From JBHGXV01 sp041920505 (lineage in GTDB: Bacteria; Bacillota; Bacilli; Brevibacillales; Brevibacillaceae): a DNA stretch of 64,000 nt. Below are positions 8,079 to 15,760 of the stretch, piece after piece. The position numbers were made by a program, and so were the translations under genes. The notes under the pieces were generated by a model, which saw only the letters and a list, made by a program, of their open reading frames with translations, had not been told where the DNA came from and made no database searches. The stretch is from contig JBHGXV010000005.1 of NCBI GenBank assembly GCA_041920505.1, forward strand, positions 20,721-84,720, given 5' to 3'. Position 1 is the first letter of the stretch. Every line of letters begins with the position of its first letter.

Positions 8079-9659
8079 ATGCGCTCTTCCTTCCACGGAA
8101 TCGAAATGATGAAACGCGGCTTGTTCGCGCAACAATCCGCGCTCAACACCACCGGTCACAACATCGCGAACGCCAACACCGAAGGCTACACCCGTCAGCG
8201 CGCCAACATGCAGGCCACTCCCGGCATGCCCGCCCCAGGCATGAACGCCGACCGCGCCCCCGGCCTGATCGGGACAGGGGTCGAAGTGACGGACTTGCAG
8301 CGGATTCGCGAGGACTTTCTCGATATTCAATTCCGTACAGAGAACAAGCATTACGGGTACTGGGAGGCCAAGTTCGACGGCCTGGACAAGATCCAATCGA
8401 TCATGAACGAGCCGTCCGATTCCGGTTTGCAAAAAGTGATGGACCAGTTATGGCAGTCCTGGCAGGATCTCGCCAAAGAACCGGAAAGCCTCTCCGCCCG
8501 CGCCGTTGTTCGGCAAAGGGCGATTGCCGTTGCTGAGACATTTTCCTCCATCACCACTTCTCTGCATGAACTGCAAAACGACCTGGATAATGTCGTCCAG
8601 GTCAAGGTCGTGGATATCAATTCCATGGCACAACAGATTGCCAATCTGAACAAGCAAATCGCTGACGTGGTGCCGCACGGCTATCAACCGAACGATCTGT
8701 ACGATCAACGCGACGTATTGCTCGACAAGCTTTCCAAGATGGCAGAGATCAAGGTGACACCCGGTCAGTTCGGCATGGTAAACGTCACAATTGAAGGCAA
8801 GGATTTGGTTACCGGCACCACCTCTGTCCAGATGGCAGCGGTGAAAAACGAAAAAACCGGCATGGTTGACATCACACTGGGCGGGACACCGTTCATCCCG
8901 ACAACGGGAAGCCTGGCCGGAACATTCGAAGCTCGTGGACAGGCCGAGGTGCAGTCAGTTGTGGTAAACGGCCAGCAGCAGGACGTGGTTACCTATACCG
9001 GTGTGATACCCGATATTCTCAAGCGGCTGGATTTGCTCGCTGTCAACCTGACCAGGGAGATCAACGATATCCACCGTAAAGGGATGAACATGAACGACAT
9101 CGCCAACCGAAAAGCAGACCCGAATGCCGCTCTGCAGGACTTGCCGTTTTTCGTCGACGCAGATGCTGTGGAAGCCGATCCCAACACCAAGACGTATCCG
9201 ACTAGCGCCGGAAAAATCAAAGTAAATCCGGCGATCATCGCCAGTCTGAACGCCATCGCTGCTGCTCAGGTCGATCCTGTCGGGAACTCATCCGGTACCT
9301 CGTTTGAAGGGGATGGCCGAAATGCCCGCGACATCGCCTCGATCAAGTTTAAGACGATTCCTGTAGGCGTTGGTGGTGCCGGTTTGACGGAAACCTCGAC
9401 CCTTGATGACTTTTATCGATATACCATTGCCCAACTTGGCGTTGACAGCCAAGAGGCAGAACGGATGCAAAAAAACGCGGAGCTGTTGGTCGGGCAGGTG
9501 GATACCCAGCGACAATCCGTCTCCGGCGTTTCCATTGATGAAGAGATGGCGGAGATGGTCAAGTACCAGCATGCGTACAGCGCGGCTGCGAGAATGATGA
9601 CGGCCATGGACGAGGTTCTGGATAAGATAATCAACGGCATGGGCCGCGTCGGTCTGTAA
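8079..9659 (+). CDS. flgK: Flagellar hook-associated protein 1 FlgK
   Basis: A 526-residue junction protein joining hook and filament. The N-terminal signature is present (SALNTTGHNIANANTEGYTR, the flagellar rod/hook motif) and so is the C-terminal D0 helix (SVSGVSIDEEMAEMVKYQHAYSAAARMMTAMDEVLDKII). Length is typical. GAGGTG precedes the ATG. Twenty-two bases spanning the ribosome site and start are identical to those of the lactate permease gene (30211-30232). Confidence 0.96.
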   Translation: MRSSFHGIEMMKRGLFAQQSALNTTGHNIANANTEGYTRQRANMQATPGMPAPGMNADRAPGLIGTGVEVTDLQRIREDFLDIQFRTENKHYGYWEAKFDGLDKIQSIMNEPSDSGLQKVMDQLWQSWQDLAKEPESLSARAVVRQRAIAVAETFSSITTSLHELQNDLDNVVQVKVVDINSMAQQIANLNKQIADVVPHGYQPNDLYDQRDVLLDKLSKMAEIKVTPGQFGMVNVTIEGKDLVTGTTSVQMAAVKNEKTGMVDITLGGTPFIPTTGSLAGTFEARGQAEVQSVVVNGQQQDVVTYTGVIPDILKRLDLLAVNLTREINDIHRKGMNMNDIANRKADPNAALQDLPFFVDADAVEADPNTKTYPTSAGKIKVNPAIIASLNAIAAAQVDPVGNSSGTSFEGDGRNARDIASIKFKTIPVGVGGAGLTETSTLDDFYRYTIAQLGVDSQEAERMQKNAELLVGQVDTQRQSVSGVSIDEEMAEMVKYQHAYSAAARMMTAMDEVLDKIINGMGRVGL

Positions 9660-9695
9660 TACCTAGGATAACACGGTCGGAAAGGAGTGTTTTTT

Positions 9696-10586
9696 ATGTC
9701 GGTTCGCGTTACACAAACCATGCTTAACAACAATATGATGCGCAATTTGTCCAATTCCATGTTCAACATGGACAAGCTGCAGAACCAGCTTTCTTCCGGG
9801 CGGAAAATATCGAAACCTTCCGATGATCCTGTCGTAGCCACACGGGGGATGTTTTACCGTTCCTCGCTCATTGAGAACGAACAGTTTCAACGTAACGTCG
9901 ACGAGGCACAGTCGTGGATGGAGTTGTCCGACAAGTCATTGGATGAAGCGACAAGTGTTTTGCAACGAGCCAGGGAGCTGGTTGTCCAATCCGGAAACGG
10001 TTCGTTGGACAAAGATTCACTGGTTGCGATTGCCGAAGAAATCGGACAAATCAAGGAACATTTGGGCAACATCGCCAATCAAACGGTTGGCGGCCGCTAT
10101 ATCTTTGCGGGAACGGATACAAAAAATCCTCCCTTTGATTATCAGAAGGGGGATTTCACGAACACAAACAATGCGGAAATCCGCCTTGAGATGAATAAAC
10201 AGATTTTCCTCCCGATCAACGTAAGCGGACAGGCCATTTTTAACTATCCTGACAATGGGAACAATGTGTTTAAGCTTTTGGATAAGATTGTGGCCGATCT
10301 GAAAAGCAATAAACCGGCCACGGATCATTTGGGCGAGCTGGATAACCAATTGGACAATTTGCTGGCTGAGCGGGCATCCCTTGGTGCCCGGATTAACCGT
10401 ATCGAATTGATCAAGGATCGGTTATCCAGTGAGGAAGTAAACGTGACCAAATTAATGGCGGAAAACGAAGATGCTGACGTTGCGAAGGTCATTACGGAAT
10501 TGAAAATGCAAGAGAATGTGCATAGGGCAGCTTTGGGGGCCGGATCGAGGATCATTCAACCCACTCTGCTTGATTTCCTCCGTTAG
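9696..10586 (+). CDS. flgL: Flagellar hook-associated protein 3 FlgL
   Basis: A 296-residue flagellin-like junction protein that sits between FlgK and the flagellin filament. The N-terminus (VRVTQTMLNNNMMRNL, KLQNQLSSGRKISKPSDDPV) and the C-terminal helix match the FlgL/flagellin fold. The ATG at 9696 lies 8 bases after AAAGGAG; the GTG at 9687 overlaps that site and is rejected. The gene is followed by the DUF6470-like gene, as in B. subtilis (flgL-yviE). Confidence 0.95.
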   Translation: MSVRVTQTMLNNNMMRNLSNSMFNMDKLQNQLSSGRKISKPSDDPVVATRGMFYRSSLIENEQFQRNVDEAQSWMELSDKSLDEATSVLQRARELVVQSGNGSLDKDSLVAIAEEIGQIKEHLGNIANQTVGGRYIFAGTDTKNPPFDYQKGDFTNTNNAEIRLEMNKQIFLPINVSGQAIFNYPDNGNNVFKLLDKIVADLKSNKPATDHLGELDNQLDNLLAERASLGARINRIELIKDRLSSEEVNVTKLMAENEDADVAKVITELKMQENVHRAALGAGSRIIQPTLLDFLR

Positions 10587-10614
10587 TGTTTCGGGACTTT
10601 AGGAGGGCACTGTG

Positions 10615-11196
10615 ATGAGACTCCCCCAAATCCGGATGCATCAGACGTTTGCCCAACTCGGTTTAAAAATTCAAAAGCCCATACAAGAAATTCAACAGCC
10701 GAAGGCCGAACTGAATTTGCATCAGGAACCAGCAATCGTTGAAATCCGTCAGCCCAAAGGGATTTTAACAATTGATACTTCTGAGGCGAGGGCCAATCTC
10801 GATTTGCGAGGAACGTTGCGAAGGTCTCGGGATAACGCCGAGTATGGTTACCGAAAAGCAATGGAGGCGATTGCGCAGATCAGCGAAGAAGGAGATCGAT
10901 TGGCTGCCATTGAAAACAAAGATGTCAATCCGATTGCGGACATTGCTTTTGAAGAAAGTGTGCTTTACCACAATACGGAAATCATCGCGGAGGGTTCCTT
11001 GATTGGCGATGGCATTCAGCTCCATTACGAAGCTCGGCCCCCCATCATCCGTGTGAAAGTGGGAGGGGCCCATATGGATTCGGTTATTCACCGGCCGATT
11101 CATAAATACACGCCAGGCAAGGTGGAAGGGTATATTCGCCAATGGAACAGCTTAACCATTGATTTTGTTGGGTTGTTTGTCGATCAAAAACGATAG
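10615..11196 (+). CDS. DUF6470 family protein (YviE-like), flagellar cluster
   Basis: A 193-residue soluble protein in the position of yviE between flgL and fliW. It starts with MRLPQIRMHQTFAQLGLKI, and the repeated phrases IQKPIQEIQQPKAEL and VEIRQPKGILTIDTSEAR give a beta-rich N-terminal half. The C-terminal half ends with a predicted beta-hairpin (HKYTPGKVEGYIRQWNSLTIDFVG). No catalytic motif is seen and the function is unknown, but conserved placement in flagellar operons argues for a motility role. ATG 10615 follows AGGAGGG by 7 bases; GTG 10612 is an alternative. Confidence 0.85.
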   Translation: MRLPQIRMHQTFAQLGLKIQKPIQEIQQPKAELNLHQEPAIVEIRQPKGILTIDTSEARANLDLRGTLRRSRDNAEYGYRKAMEAIAQISEEGDRLAAIENKDVNPIADIAFEESVLYHNTEIIAEGSLIGDGIQLHYEARPPIIRVKVGGAHMDSVIHRPIHKYTPGKVEGYIRQWNSLTIDFVGLFVDQKR

Positions 11197-11215
11197 TTGA
11201 GGAGTCGTTGGCCTG

Positions 11216-11638
11216 ATGACATCGTCCGCAAACATTGAGTTGGGAAAAATATTCTTTGAAGATGGGTTACCCGGGTTCTCCCATTTGCAATTTTTTCAGC
11301 TGCTTGACGAGGAGCCGGCAAGTCCATTCTTTTCTTTGCAGTCACTTGAGGATCCCCAGATTGGGTTTTGGGTAGTCGATCCGTTTGCATTTTTTAAAGA
11401 CTACGAGTTTACGTTGCACGATCAGGCAAAACAAGTGTTGCGCATAGAGGAAGATACCCCGATTGCCGTACTAAACATTGTGACCTTGCGGGAAAATGGC
11501 CAGGTGACTGTGAATTTAAAGGCACCCATTGTGATCAACCTGGCCAACCGCATGGCGAAGCAGGTCATCCTGAATGACGAAACATACGATGTGCGTCAAC
11601 CGCTGTTTCAAATGCGGGCGAAAGCATCGAGTGAGTAG
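11216..11638 (+). CDS. fliW: Flagellar assembly factor FliW
   Basis: A 140-residue protein that binds either flagellin or CsrA. When flagellin is exported, freed FliW captures CsrA and relieves repression of hag translation. Family landmarks are FFEDGLPGF, FWVVDPF and the VNLKAPIVIN strand. GAGGAG lies 11 bases before the ATG. fliW, csrA and hag are consecutive, so the complete partner-switch circuit is encoded within about 2.3 kb. Confidence 0.94.
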   Translation: MTSSANIELGKIFFEDGLPGFSHLQFFQLLDEEPASPFFSLQSLEDPQIGFWVVDPFAFFKDYEFTLHDQAKQVLRIEEDTPIAVLNIVTLRENGQVTVNLKAPIVINLANRMAKQVILNDETYDVRQPLFQMRAKASSE

Positions 11639-11646
11639 GTGAAGAG

Positions 11647-11895
11647 ATGCTGGTGTTATCCCGCAAAAAAAATGAATCGATCATGATTGGGGACACAATT
11701 GAGATCAAGATTGTCGGAATTGAAGGAGACTTGGTTCGCATCGGGATTGACGCTCCTCGGGACGTTGATGTACATCGGAAGGAGATATACGTGGCGATCA
11801 AAGAGGAAAATCGGCTGGCTTCGCAATCAAAAGTGGATTGGAAGACGATTAAACAGTGGATGGGACAGAACAAGGATCAATCTGATGAGCCGTAG
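11647..11895 (+). CDS. csrA: Carbon storage regulator CsrA
   Basis: An 82-residue RNA-binding translational repressor. The core is MLVLSRKKNESIMIGDTIEIKIV, with the RNA-contacting Arg in VDVHRKEIYVAI. In Bacillales its main target is the hag leader, and a matching site is seen at 12029-12061. The C-terminal tail after residue 60 is longer than in enteric CsrA, as usual for the Bacillus type that binds FliW allosterically. The stop codon lies inside the following terminator loop. Confidence 0.96.
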   Translation: MLVLSRKKNESIMIGDTIEIKIVGIEGDLVRIGIDAPRDVDVHRKEIYVAIKEENRLASQSKVDWKTIKQWMGQNKDQSDEP

Positions 11896-11911
11896 TTCAT
11901 CAGATTTTTTT
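11879..11911 (+). terminator. Intrinsic terminator after csrA
   Basis: A perfect 10-bp stem (11879-11888 with 11897-11906) with an 8-base loop runs into seven T residues. It isolates hag from the upstream operon. Confidence 0.92.
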
Positions 11912-11939
11912 GTTCCGGAAAGAAAAAGTAGGAAAATCT

Positions 11940-11968
11940 CTAAACCTGTAGGAAGCATCTTCCGATAA
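11940..11968 (+). promoter_or_regulatory. Sigma-D promoter of hag
   Basis: CTAAA (11940-11944) and TCCGATAA (11961-11968), separated by 16 bases, match the sigma-D pattern well. They stand about 100 bases before the flagellin start, directly after the csrA terminator. Confidence 0.85.
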
Positions 11969-12028
11969 CTAGAATGTGAGGGAAGTTGGCGTAAGCGCGC
12001 GATTATGCCACCTCCCAAAATCCAACCA

Positions 12029-12061
12029 GCCACACGGACGTGGCGGTATAATCAAGGAGGA
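12029..12061 (+). promoter_or_regulatory. CsrA binding sites in the hag leader
   Basis: A 5-bp hairpin (12029-12033 with 12040-12044) presents GGA in its loop, and ACACGGACGT (12032-12041) fits the CsrA consensus ACANGGANGT exactly. A second pair of GGA triplets lies in the Shine-Dalgarno region (12056-12061), about 20 bases away. This two-site layout is the one CsrA uses to block hag translation in B. subtilis. Confidence 0.75.
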
Positions 12062-12067
12062 ATATCC

Positions 12068-13492
12068 ATGCGTATCAACCACAACATTGCGTCGATGAAC
12101 ACCTATCGCCAATTGACTGTGAACAACAGCGCTTTGGCAAAGTCGACGGAGAAACTGTCTTCCGGCCTGCGCATCAACCGTGCGGGCGATGACGCAGCAG
12201 GTTTGGCGATCTCCGAAAAAATGCGCGGCCAAATTCGCGGCTTGGACCAGGCGCAACGCAACGCTCAGGATGGTATCTCCTACATCCAAACGGCTGAAGG
12301 TGCTCTGAACGAGACCCACAGCATCCTGCAGCGTATGCGTGAGTTGGCTGTACAATCCGCTTCCGGTTCCAACACCGACACGGACCGTGCAGCCATCCAG
12401 GACGAGATCAAGCAGTTGAAAAGCGAAGTAGACCGTATCGCCTCCACCACTGAGTTCAACACCATGAAACTGCTGGATGGTTCCAAAGGCACAACCGCGG
12501 CCGTTTCCGGTACCGACACTCACAAGCTGGGCGGCACGACCATTGCGGATGCTTCTCTGACGGCGGATACCTACCAACTGAAATCTGTCGCCGCCGGTAC
12601 CCTTTCCGCAACGGTAGGCACATCCACCACCGGTATCACTTCTTCGGCTGCTTTTGACTTTACCGACACTACCAAAATCGCTGGTCTTGACCTGGGAGAA
12701 TACACGCTGGAGTTCAAAGGCTCCTCCGCTACCAGCATGGACATCTATCTGAAAGACAAAAACGGTGTAACGATCCTCTCCGCAACTGGACAAGACATTT
12801 CCAGTGGCGCTGCATCTGACGTTACGCTGTCCAGCGGTTCCCTGAAGTTCACGGTGAAGAAAGAGGCCGCTGCCGGCCAATACTCTGAGGGTACCACCAA
12901 ATTTACCCTGGAAGGTAACTTTGCAGCTAACAAACTGACTGTTACTGGCAACTCCGGTTCTGGTGCTACACTTTACAGCAATTCTTCTGCGTTAAAACTC
13001 ACCTCCAGTGATCTGGATGCAAACGGCTTGAGGCTGCACCTGACCACTGACGCGATTCTGGCTGCTGCTGGTAGCACCACCAATATCAAGGTTACCAACA
13101 ACTCCGCTGAATTCCAGATCGGTGCCAACCAAACGCAAACCATGAAAGTTGGCATCCAGGCGATGGATACCAAAGCGCTGGGCATCGACAAGATTGACCT
13201 CTCGACTCAAACTGGCGCGCAAGCCGCTATCACGGCAATCAACAATGCCATTGAGAAAGTATCTACCCAACGCTCCGCACTGGGTGCTTACCAAAACCGT
13301 CTGGAGCACACCATCAACAACCTGGGCACTTCTTCCGAAAACCTGACTGCTGCGGAATCCCGTATTCGCGACGTAGACATGGCGAAGGAAATGATGGAGC
13401 AAACCCGGAGCAACATCCTGGCGCAAGCGGCCCAAGCGATGCTGGCGCAAGCCAACCAACAACCGCAAGGCGTTCTGCAACTCCTGCGCTAA
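12068..13492 (+). CDS. hag: Flagellin
   Basis: A 474-residue flagellin, the filament subunit exported by the flagellar type III system. The D0/D1 ends are highly conserved: RINHNIASMNTYRQL and KLSSGLRINRAGDDAAGLAIS at the start, and AAESRIRDVDMAKEMMEQTRSN with QANQQPQGVLQLLR at the end. Residues of roughly 140-390 form a variable, Ser/Thr/Gly/Ala-rich exposed region with scattered lysines, which makes the protein longer than B. subtilis Hag. Surface lysines could be targets of the FliB methylase encoded downstream. ATG 12068 follows AAGGAGGAA; the in-frame extension upstream is leader RNA. Confidence 0.97.
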   Translation: MRINHNIASMNTYRQLTVNNSALAKSTEKLSSGLRINRAGDDAAGLAISEKMRGQIRGLDQAQRNAQDGISYIQTAEGALNETHSILQRMRELAVQSASGSNTDTDRAAIQDEIKQLKSEVDRIASTTEFNTMKLLDGSKGTTAAVSGTDTHKLGGTTIADASLTADTYQLKSVAAGTLSATVGTSTTGITSSAAFDFTDTTKIAGLDLGEYTLEFKGSSATSMDIYLKDKNGVTILSATGQDISSGAASDVTLSSGSLKFTVKKEAAAGQYSEGTTKFTLEGNFAANKLTVTGNSGSGATLYSNSSALKLTSSDLDANGLRLHLTTDAILAAAGSTTNIKVTNNSAEFQIGANQTQTMKVGIQAMDTKALGIDKIDLSTQTGAQAAITAINNAIEKVSTQRSALGAYQNRLEHTINNLGTSSENLTAAESRIRDVDMAKEMMEQTRSNILAQAAQAMLAQANQQPQGVLQLLR

Positions 13493-13510
13493 TTGCCCAT
13501 CCAACAAGAG

Positions 13511-13544
13511 AAGAGACCTTAGCTCGTCTAGGGTCTCTTTTTTT
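13511..13544 (+). terminator. Intrinsic terminator after hag
   Basis: A 12-bp stem with one G-T pair (13511-13522 with 13528-13539), a 5-base loop and a seven-base T tail. Confidence 0.92.
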
Positions 13545-13571
13545 ACTATCTAGTGTGAAAGAGGATCTGGT

Positions 13572-13940
13572 ATGGAAAAAGTATTGGATGTCATGAGGCG
13601 AACACTGGAACTGGCTGTTACCTGCCAGGAAGGGATTGATCATATCTTGATGCGGTTACAGGAAGGCGGTTTTGAGGATACCATTTTCTTATTCGAGGAT
13701 ATTGTAGCTGCTTGTTGCCAAATGGAGAAATCTGTTCAACTCGTCCTTTCCCATCTCCCCCACGACGGTTTGGAAAAACTGACCGAAGAGTTGCATGAAA
13801 CCTTGGAGAAGGTCGTGTTCGGCTATGAAAAGAAAGACCGAAATGATACCGCGATAACCATTGAATCACAGCTTATCCCGATTTACCGGGCATGGAAAGA
13901 AGAGTTGGACCGGTGGTTTCATCCATATGTCCTGTCGTAA
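13572..13940 (+). CDS. Uncharacterised helical protein between flagellin and FliB
   Basis: A 122-residue soluble protein that I do not recognise. It looks all-helical (MEKVLDVMRRTLELAVTCQEG, FEDTIFLFEDIVAACCQMEKSVQ, LEKLTEELHETLEKVV) with an aromatic C-terminal end (YRAWKEELDRWFHPYV). There is no signal peptide, membrane segment or known active-site motif; a Cys pair occurs near residue 49. AGAGGA precedes the ATG, and it begins 27 bases after the hag terminator. Size and helical content resemble flagellar chaperones or adaptor proteins, but this is inference from the position only. Confidence 0.7.
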   Translation: MEKVLDVMRRTLELAVTCQEGIDHILMRLQEGGFEDTIFLFEDIVAACCQMEKSVQLVLSHLPHDGLEKLTEELHETLEKVVFGYEKKDRNDTAITIESQLIPIYRAWKEELDRWFHPYVLS

Positions 13941-13962
13941 ACGGTTGACACAGCGTGTTGCT

Positions 13963-13990
13963 CAAGAAAACCAACGATTCAACCGATAAC
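13963..13990 (+). promoter_or_regulatory. Possible sigma-D promoter of fliB
   Basis: TCAA (13963-13966), a 16-base spacer and ACCGATAA (13983-13990). The spacing equals that of the hag and flaG promoters, with one mismatch in each element. It lies 40 bases upstream of the FliB start. Confidence 0.5.
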
Positions 13991-14030
13991 CTAATAAGTA
14001 GACCATTCGCTGAATGAGGGAGACAACAAT

Positions 14031-15275
14031 ATGTCACAAAAAAGACGAACTGTTCTTGTTCCAGGATATATGAGAGAGTTTTCCTGTATTGGATCCAACT
14101 GTGAGGACACGTGTTGTGTCGGGTGGCAGGTAACGATTGACCACAAAACCTATAAAAAATACAACAAAGTGCGTGAGCCGGAATTAAAGCCTTTGTTGGA
14201 TAAATACATCAAACGGAATCGTTCCAACCCATCTGAACACACCTACGCCAAGATTGTCTTGCATTCGGATATGTCTTGTCCGATGTTGAATGAGGATAAA
14301 CTGTGTTCGATACAAGTCAAAATAGGAGAAGAGTTTCTTTCCGATGTGTGTTCGACGTACCCTCGCGTTACCAACGTAGTAAACGGAATGATGGAAAAGT
14401 CAGCCACCTTGTCTTGTCCTGAGATCGCTCGTCTTGCCCTGCTGAATCCCGAAGGAATTGAATTCTATGAAACAGAAGAACCAATCCATACGAGAAACAT
14501 CATAAGCAGGCGGCTGGATACGAATCATAAGGGTTCGGCTGAAAAAGCAGAACATTATTTTTGGGAATTGAGGGTTTTTACCATCCAGGTTATACAAAAT
14601 CGTGCCTATTCCCTGTGGGAGAGACTCATCCTGCTTGGAATGTTTTATCAAAAGGTACAAGAATACGTGGATACCGGAAAAGCGATGGATATTCCTCGCT
14701 TGATCGGAACCTACACGAATTTGATAGAAGACGGCAGCCTTCGGGATAGTTTGAATGAGATCCCCTCATCTGTTGCCATTCAGATGCAGTTGGTGAAAGA
14801 GTTGGCAGACGTACGAATCTTTCAGGGAGTAAAAAGCCAACGATATCTCGAATGCTTTTCCGAGCTTTTGCACGGGATCCAATACACAAAGGAAGCGTCG
14901 ATCGAAGAGATTGCCGAGCGTTATCAAAGTGCTCATGATAACCATTACAAGCCGTTCATGGCTGAACATGAGTATGTACTGGAAAACTATCTGGTAAACC
15001 ATGTTTATAAAAATTTGTTTCCCATGGGAGAAAGCAGACAAATTTTCAGAGAATATGTGATGCTCATTGTTCATTACGCGATGATTAAACTTCATTTAAT
15101 CGGGATGGCAGGTTTTTGGAAAGAGCAGTTCGCTATCGAGCACGTGTTGAAACTCGTTCAATCCTTCTCCAAAACAGTAGAACACAATACCCAGTATTTG
15201 CGGCATGTTTACGAGCTGTTGCATGCCAAGGGATACACAACAATGGCATACATGGCGATCTTGATAAAAAACTAA
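14031..15275 (+). CDS. fliB: Flagellin lysine-N-methylase FliB
   Basis: A 414-residue FliB-family protein, expected to methylate the epsilon-amino group of surface lysines on flagellin, probably using an iron-sulfur centre. The Cys-rich N-terminal signature is clear: FSCIGSNCEDTCCVGWQV near residues 14-31, then MSCPMLNEDKLCSI and DVCSTYPR near 82-110, with SCPEIAR. The rest is helical. The base composition is less GC-rich than in the flanking housekeeping genes, which may reflect transfer. GAGGGAG precedes the ATG. Location right after hag supports flagellin as substrate. Confidence 0.85.
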   Translation: MSQKRRTVLVPGYMREFSCIGSNCEDTCCVGWQVTIDHKTYKKYNKVREPELKPLLDKYIKRNRSNPSEHTYAKIVLHSDMSCPMLNEDKLCSIQVKIGEEFLSDVCSTYPRVTNVVNGMMEKSATLSCPEIARLALLNPEGIEFYETEEPIHTRNIISRRLDTNHKGSAEKAEHYFWELRVFTIQVIQNRAYSLWERLILLGMFYQKVQEYVDTGKAMDIPRLIGTYTNLIEDGSLRDSLNEIPSSVAIQMQLVKELADVRIFQGVKSQRYLECFSELLHGIQYTKEASIEEIAERYQSAHDNHYKPFMAEHEYVLENYLVNHVYKNLFPMGESRQIFREYVMLIVHYAMIKLHLIGMAGFWKEQFAIEHVLKLVQSFSKTVEHNTQYLRHVYELLHAKGYTTMAYMAILIKN

Positions 15276-15326
15276 TCGATGGAGCGAAACGGAACAGCGG
15301 GAAGGTGGAAGGTTGTGCAATTTTGA

Positions 15327-15354
15327 TAAAGATAACTTTATATTCATCCGATAC
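15327..15354 (+). promoter_or_regulatory. Candidate sigma-D promoter of the flaG-fliD-fliS-fliT operon
   Basis: TAAA (15327-15330), 16 bases, then TCCGATAC (15347-15354), 36 bases before flaG. It has the same spacing as the hag promoter. Confidence 0.7.
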
Positions 15355-15389
15355 ATAAATAGAGCGCATGTCATTTAGGAGGGAGCTTT

Positions 15390-15749
15390 ATGGAGATTAC
15401 GTCTGCCAATTCAACCGGTAAGGTGAATACATCCTTGGTTCCCAAATCGGTTAATGAACCTTCGCTCGCATCCAATCAGGAGCAGCAATCGGATGGCATG
15501 AAGGAAAAGACAGACAAGACTTATACGAAAAAAGAGTTGGAGAAAGCTGTTGAGGGTTTAAACAAATGGCTGCAAAGCGGGACTACGCATTTGAAGTTCA
15601 ACTTGCACGAAAAACTTCATGAATACTATGTTCAAGTGATTGATGACAACACCAAAGAAGTGATCCGCGAGATCCCATCCAAGAAAATCATGGACATGGT
15701 GGCGCAAATGTATGAAACCATTGGGATACTTGTGGATGAAAAAAGGTAG
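15390..15749 (+). CDS. flaG: FlaG family flagellar protein (YvyC)
   Basis: A 119-residue FlaG-domain protein preceding fliD, as in B. subtilis (yvyC). The N-terminal 45 residues are polar and low-complexity. The conserved domain follows: LEKAVEGLNKWL, LKFNLHEKLHEYYVQVIDDNTKEVIREIP and KKIMDMVAQMYE. FlaG proteins influence filament length in some bacteria, but the molecular role is not firmly known. AGGAGGGAG lies 4 bases upstream of the ATG. Confidence 0.92.
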   Translation: MEITSANSTGKVNTSLVPKSVNEPSLASNQEQQSDGMKEKTDKTYTKKELEKAVEGLNKWLQSGTTHLKFNLHEKLHEYYVQVIDDNTKEVIREIPSKKIMDMVAQMYETIGILVDEKR

Positions 15750-15760
15750 GTGGAGAAAAG

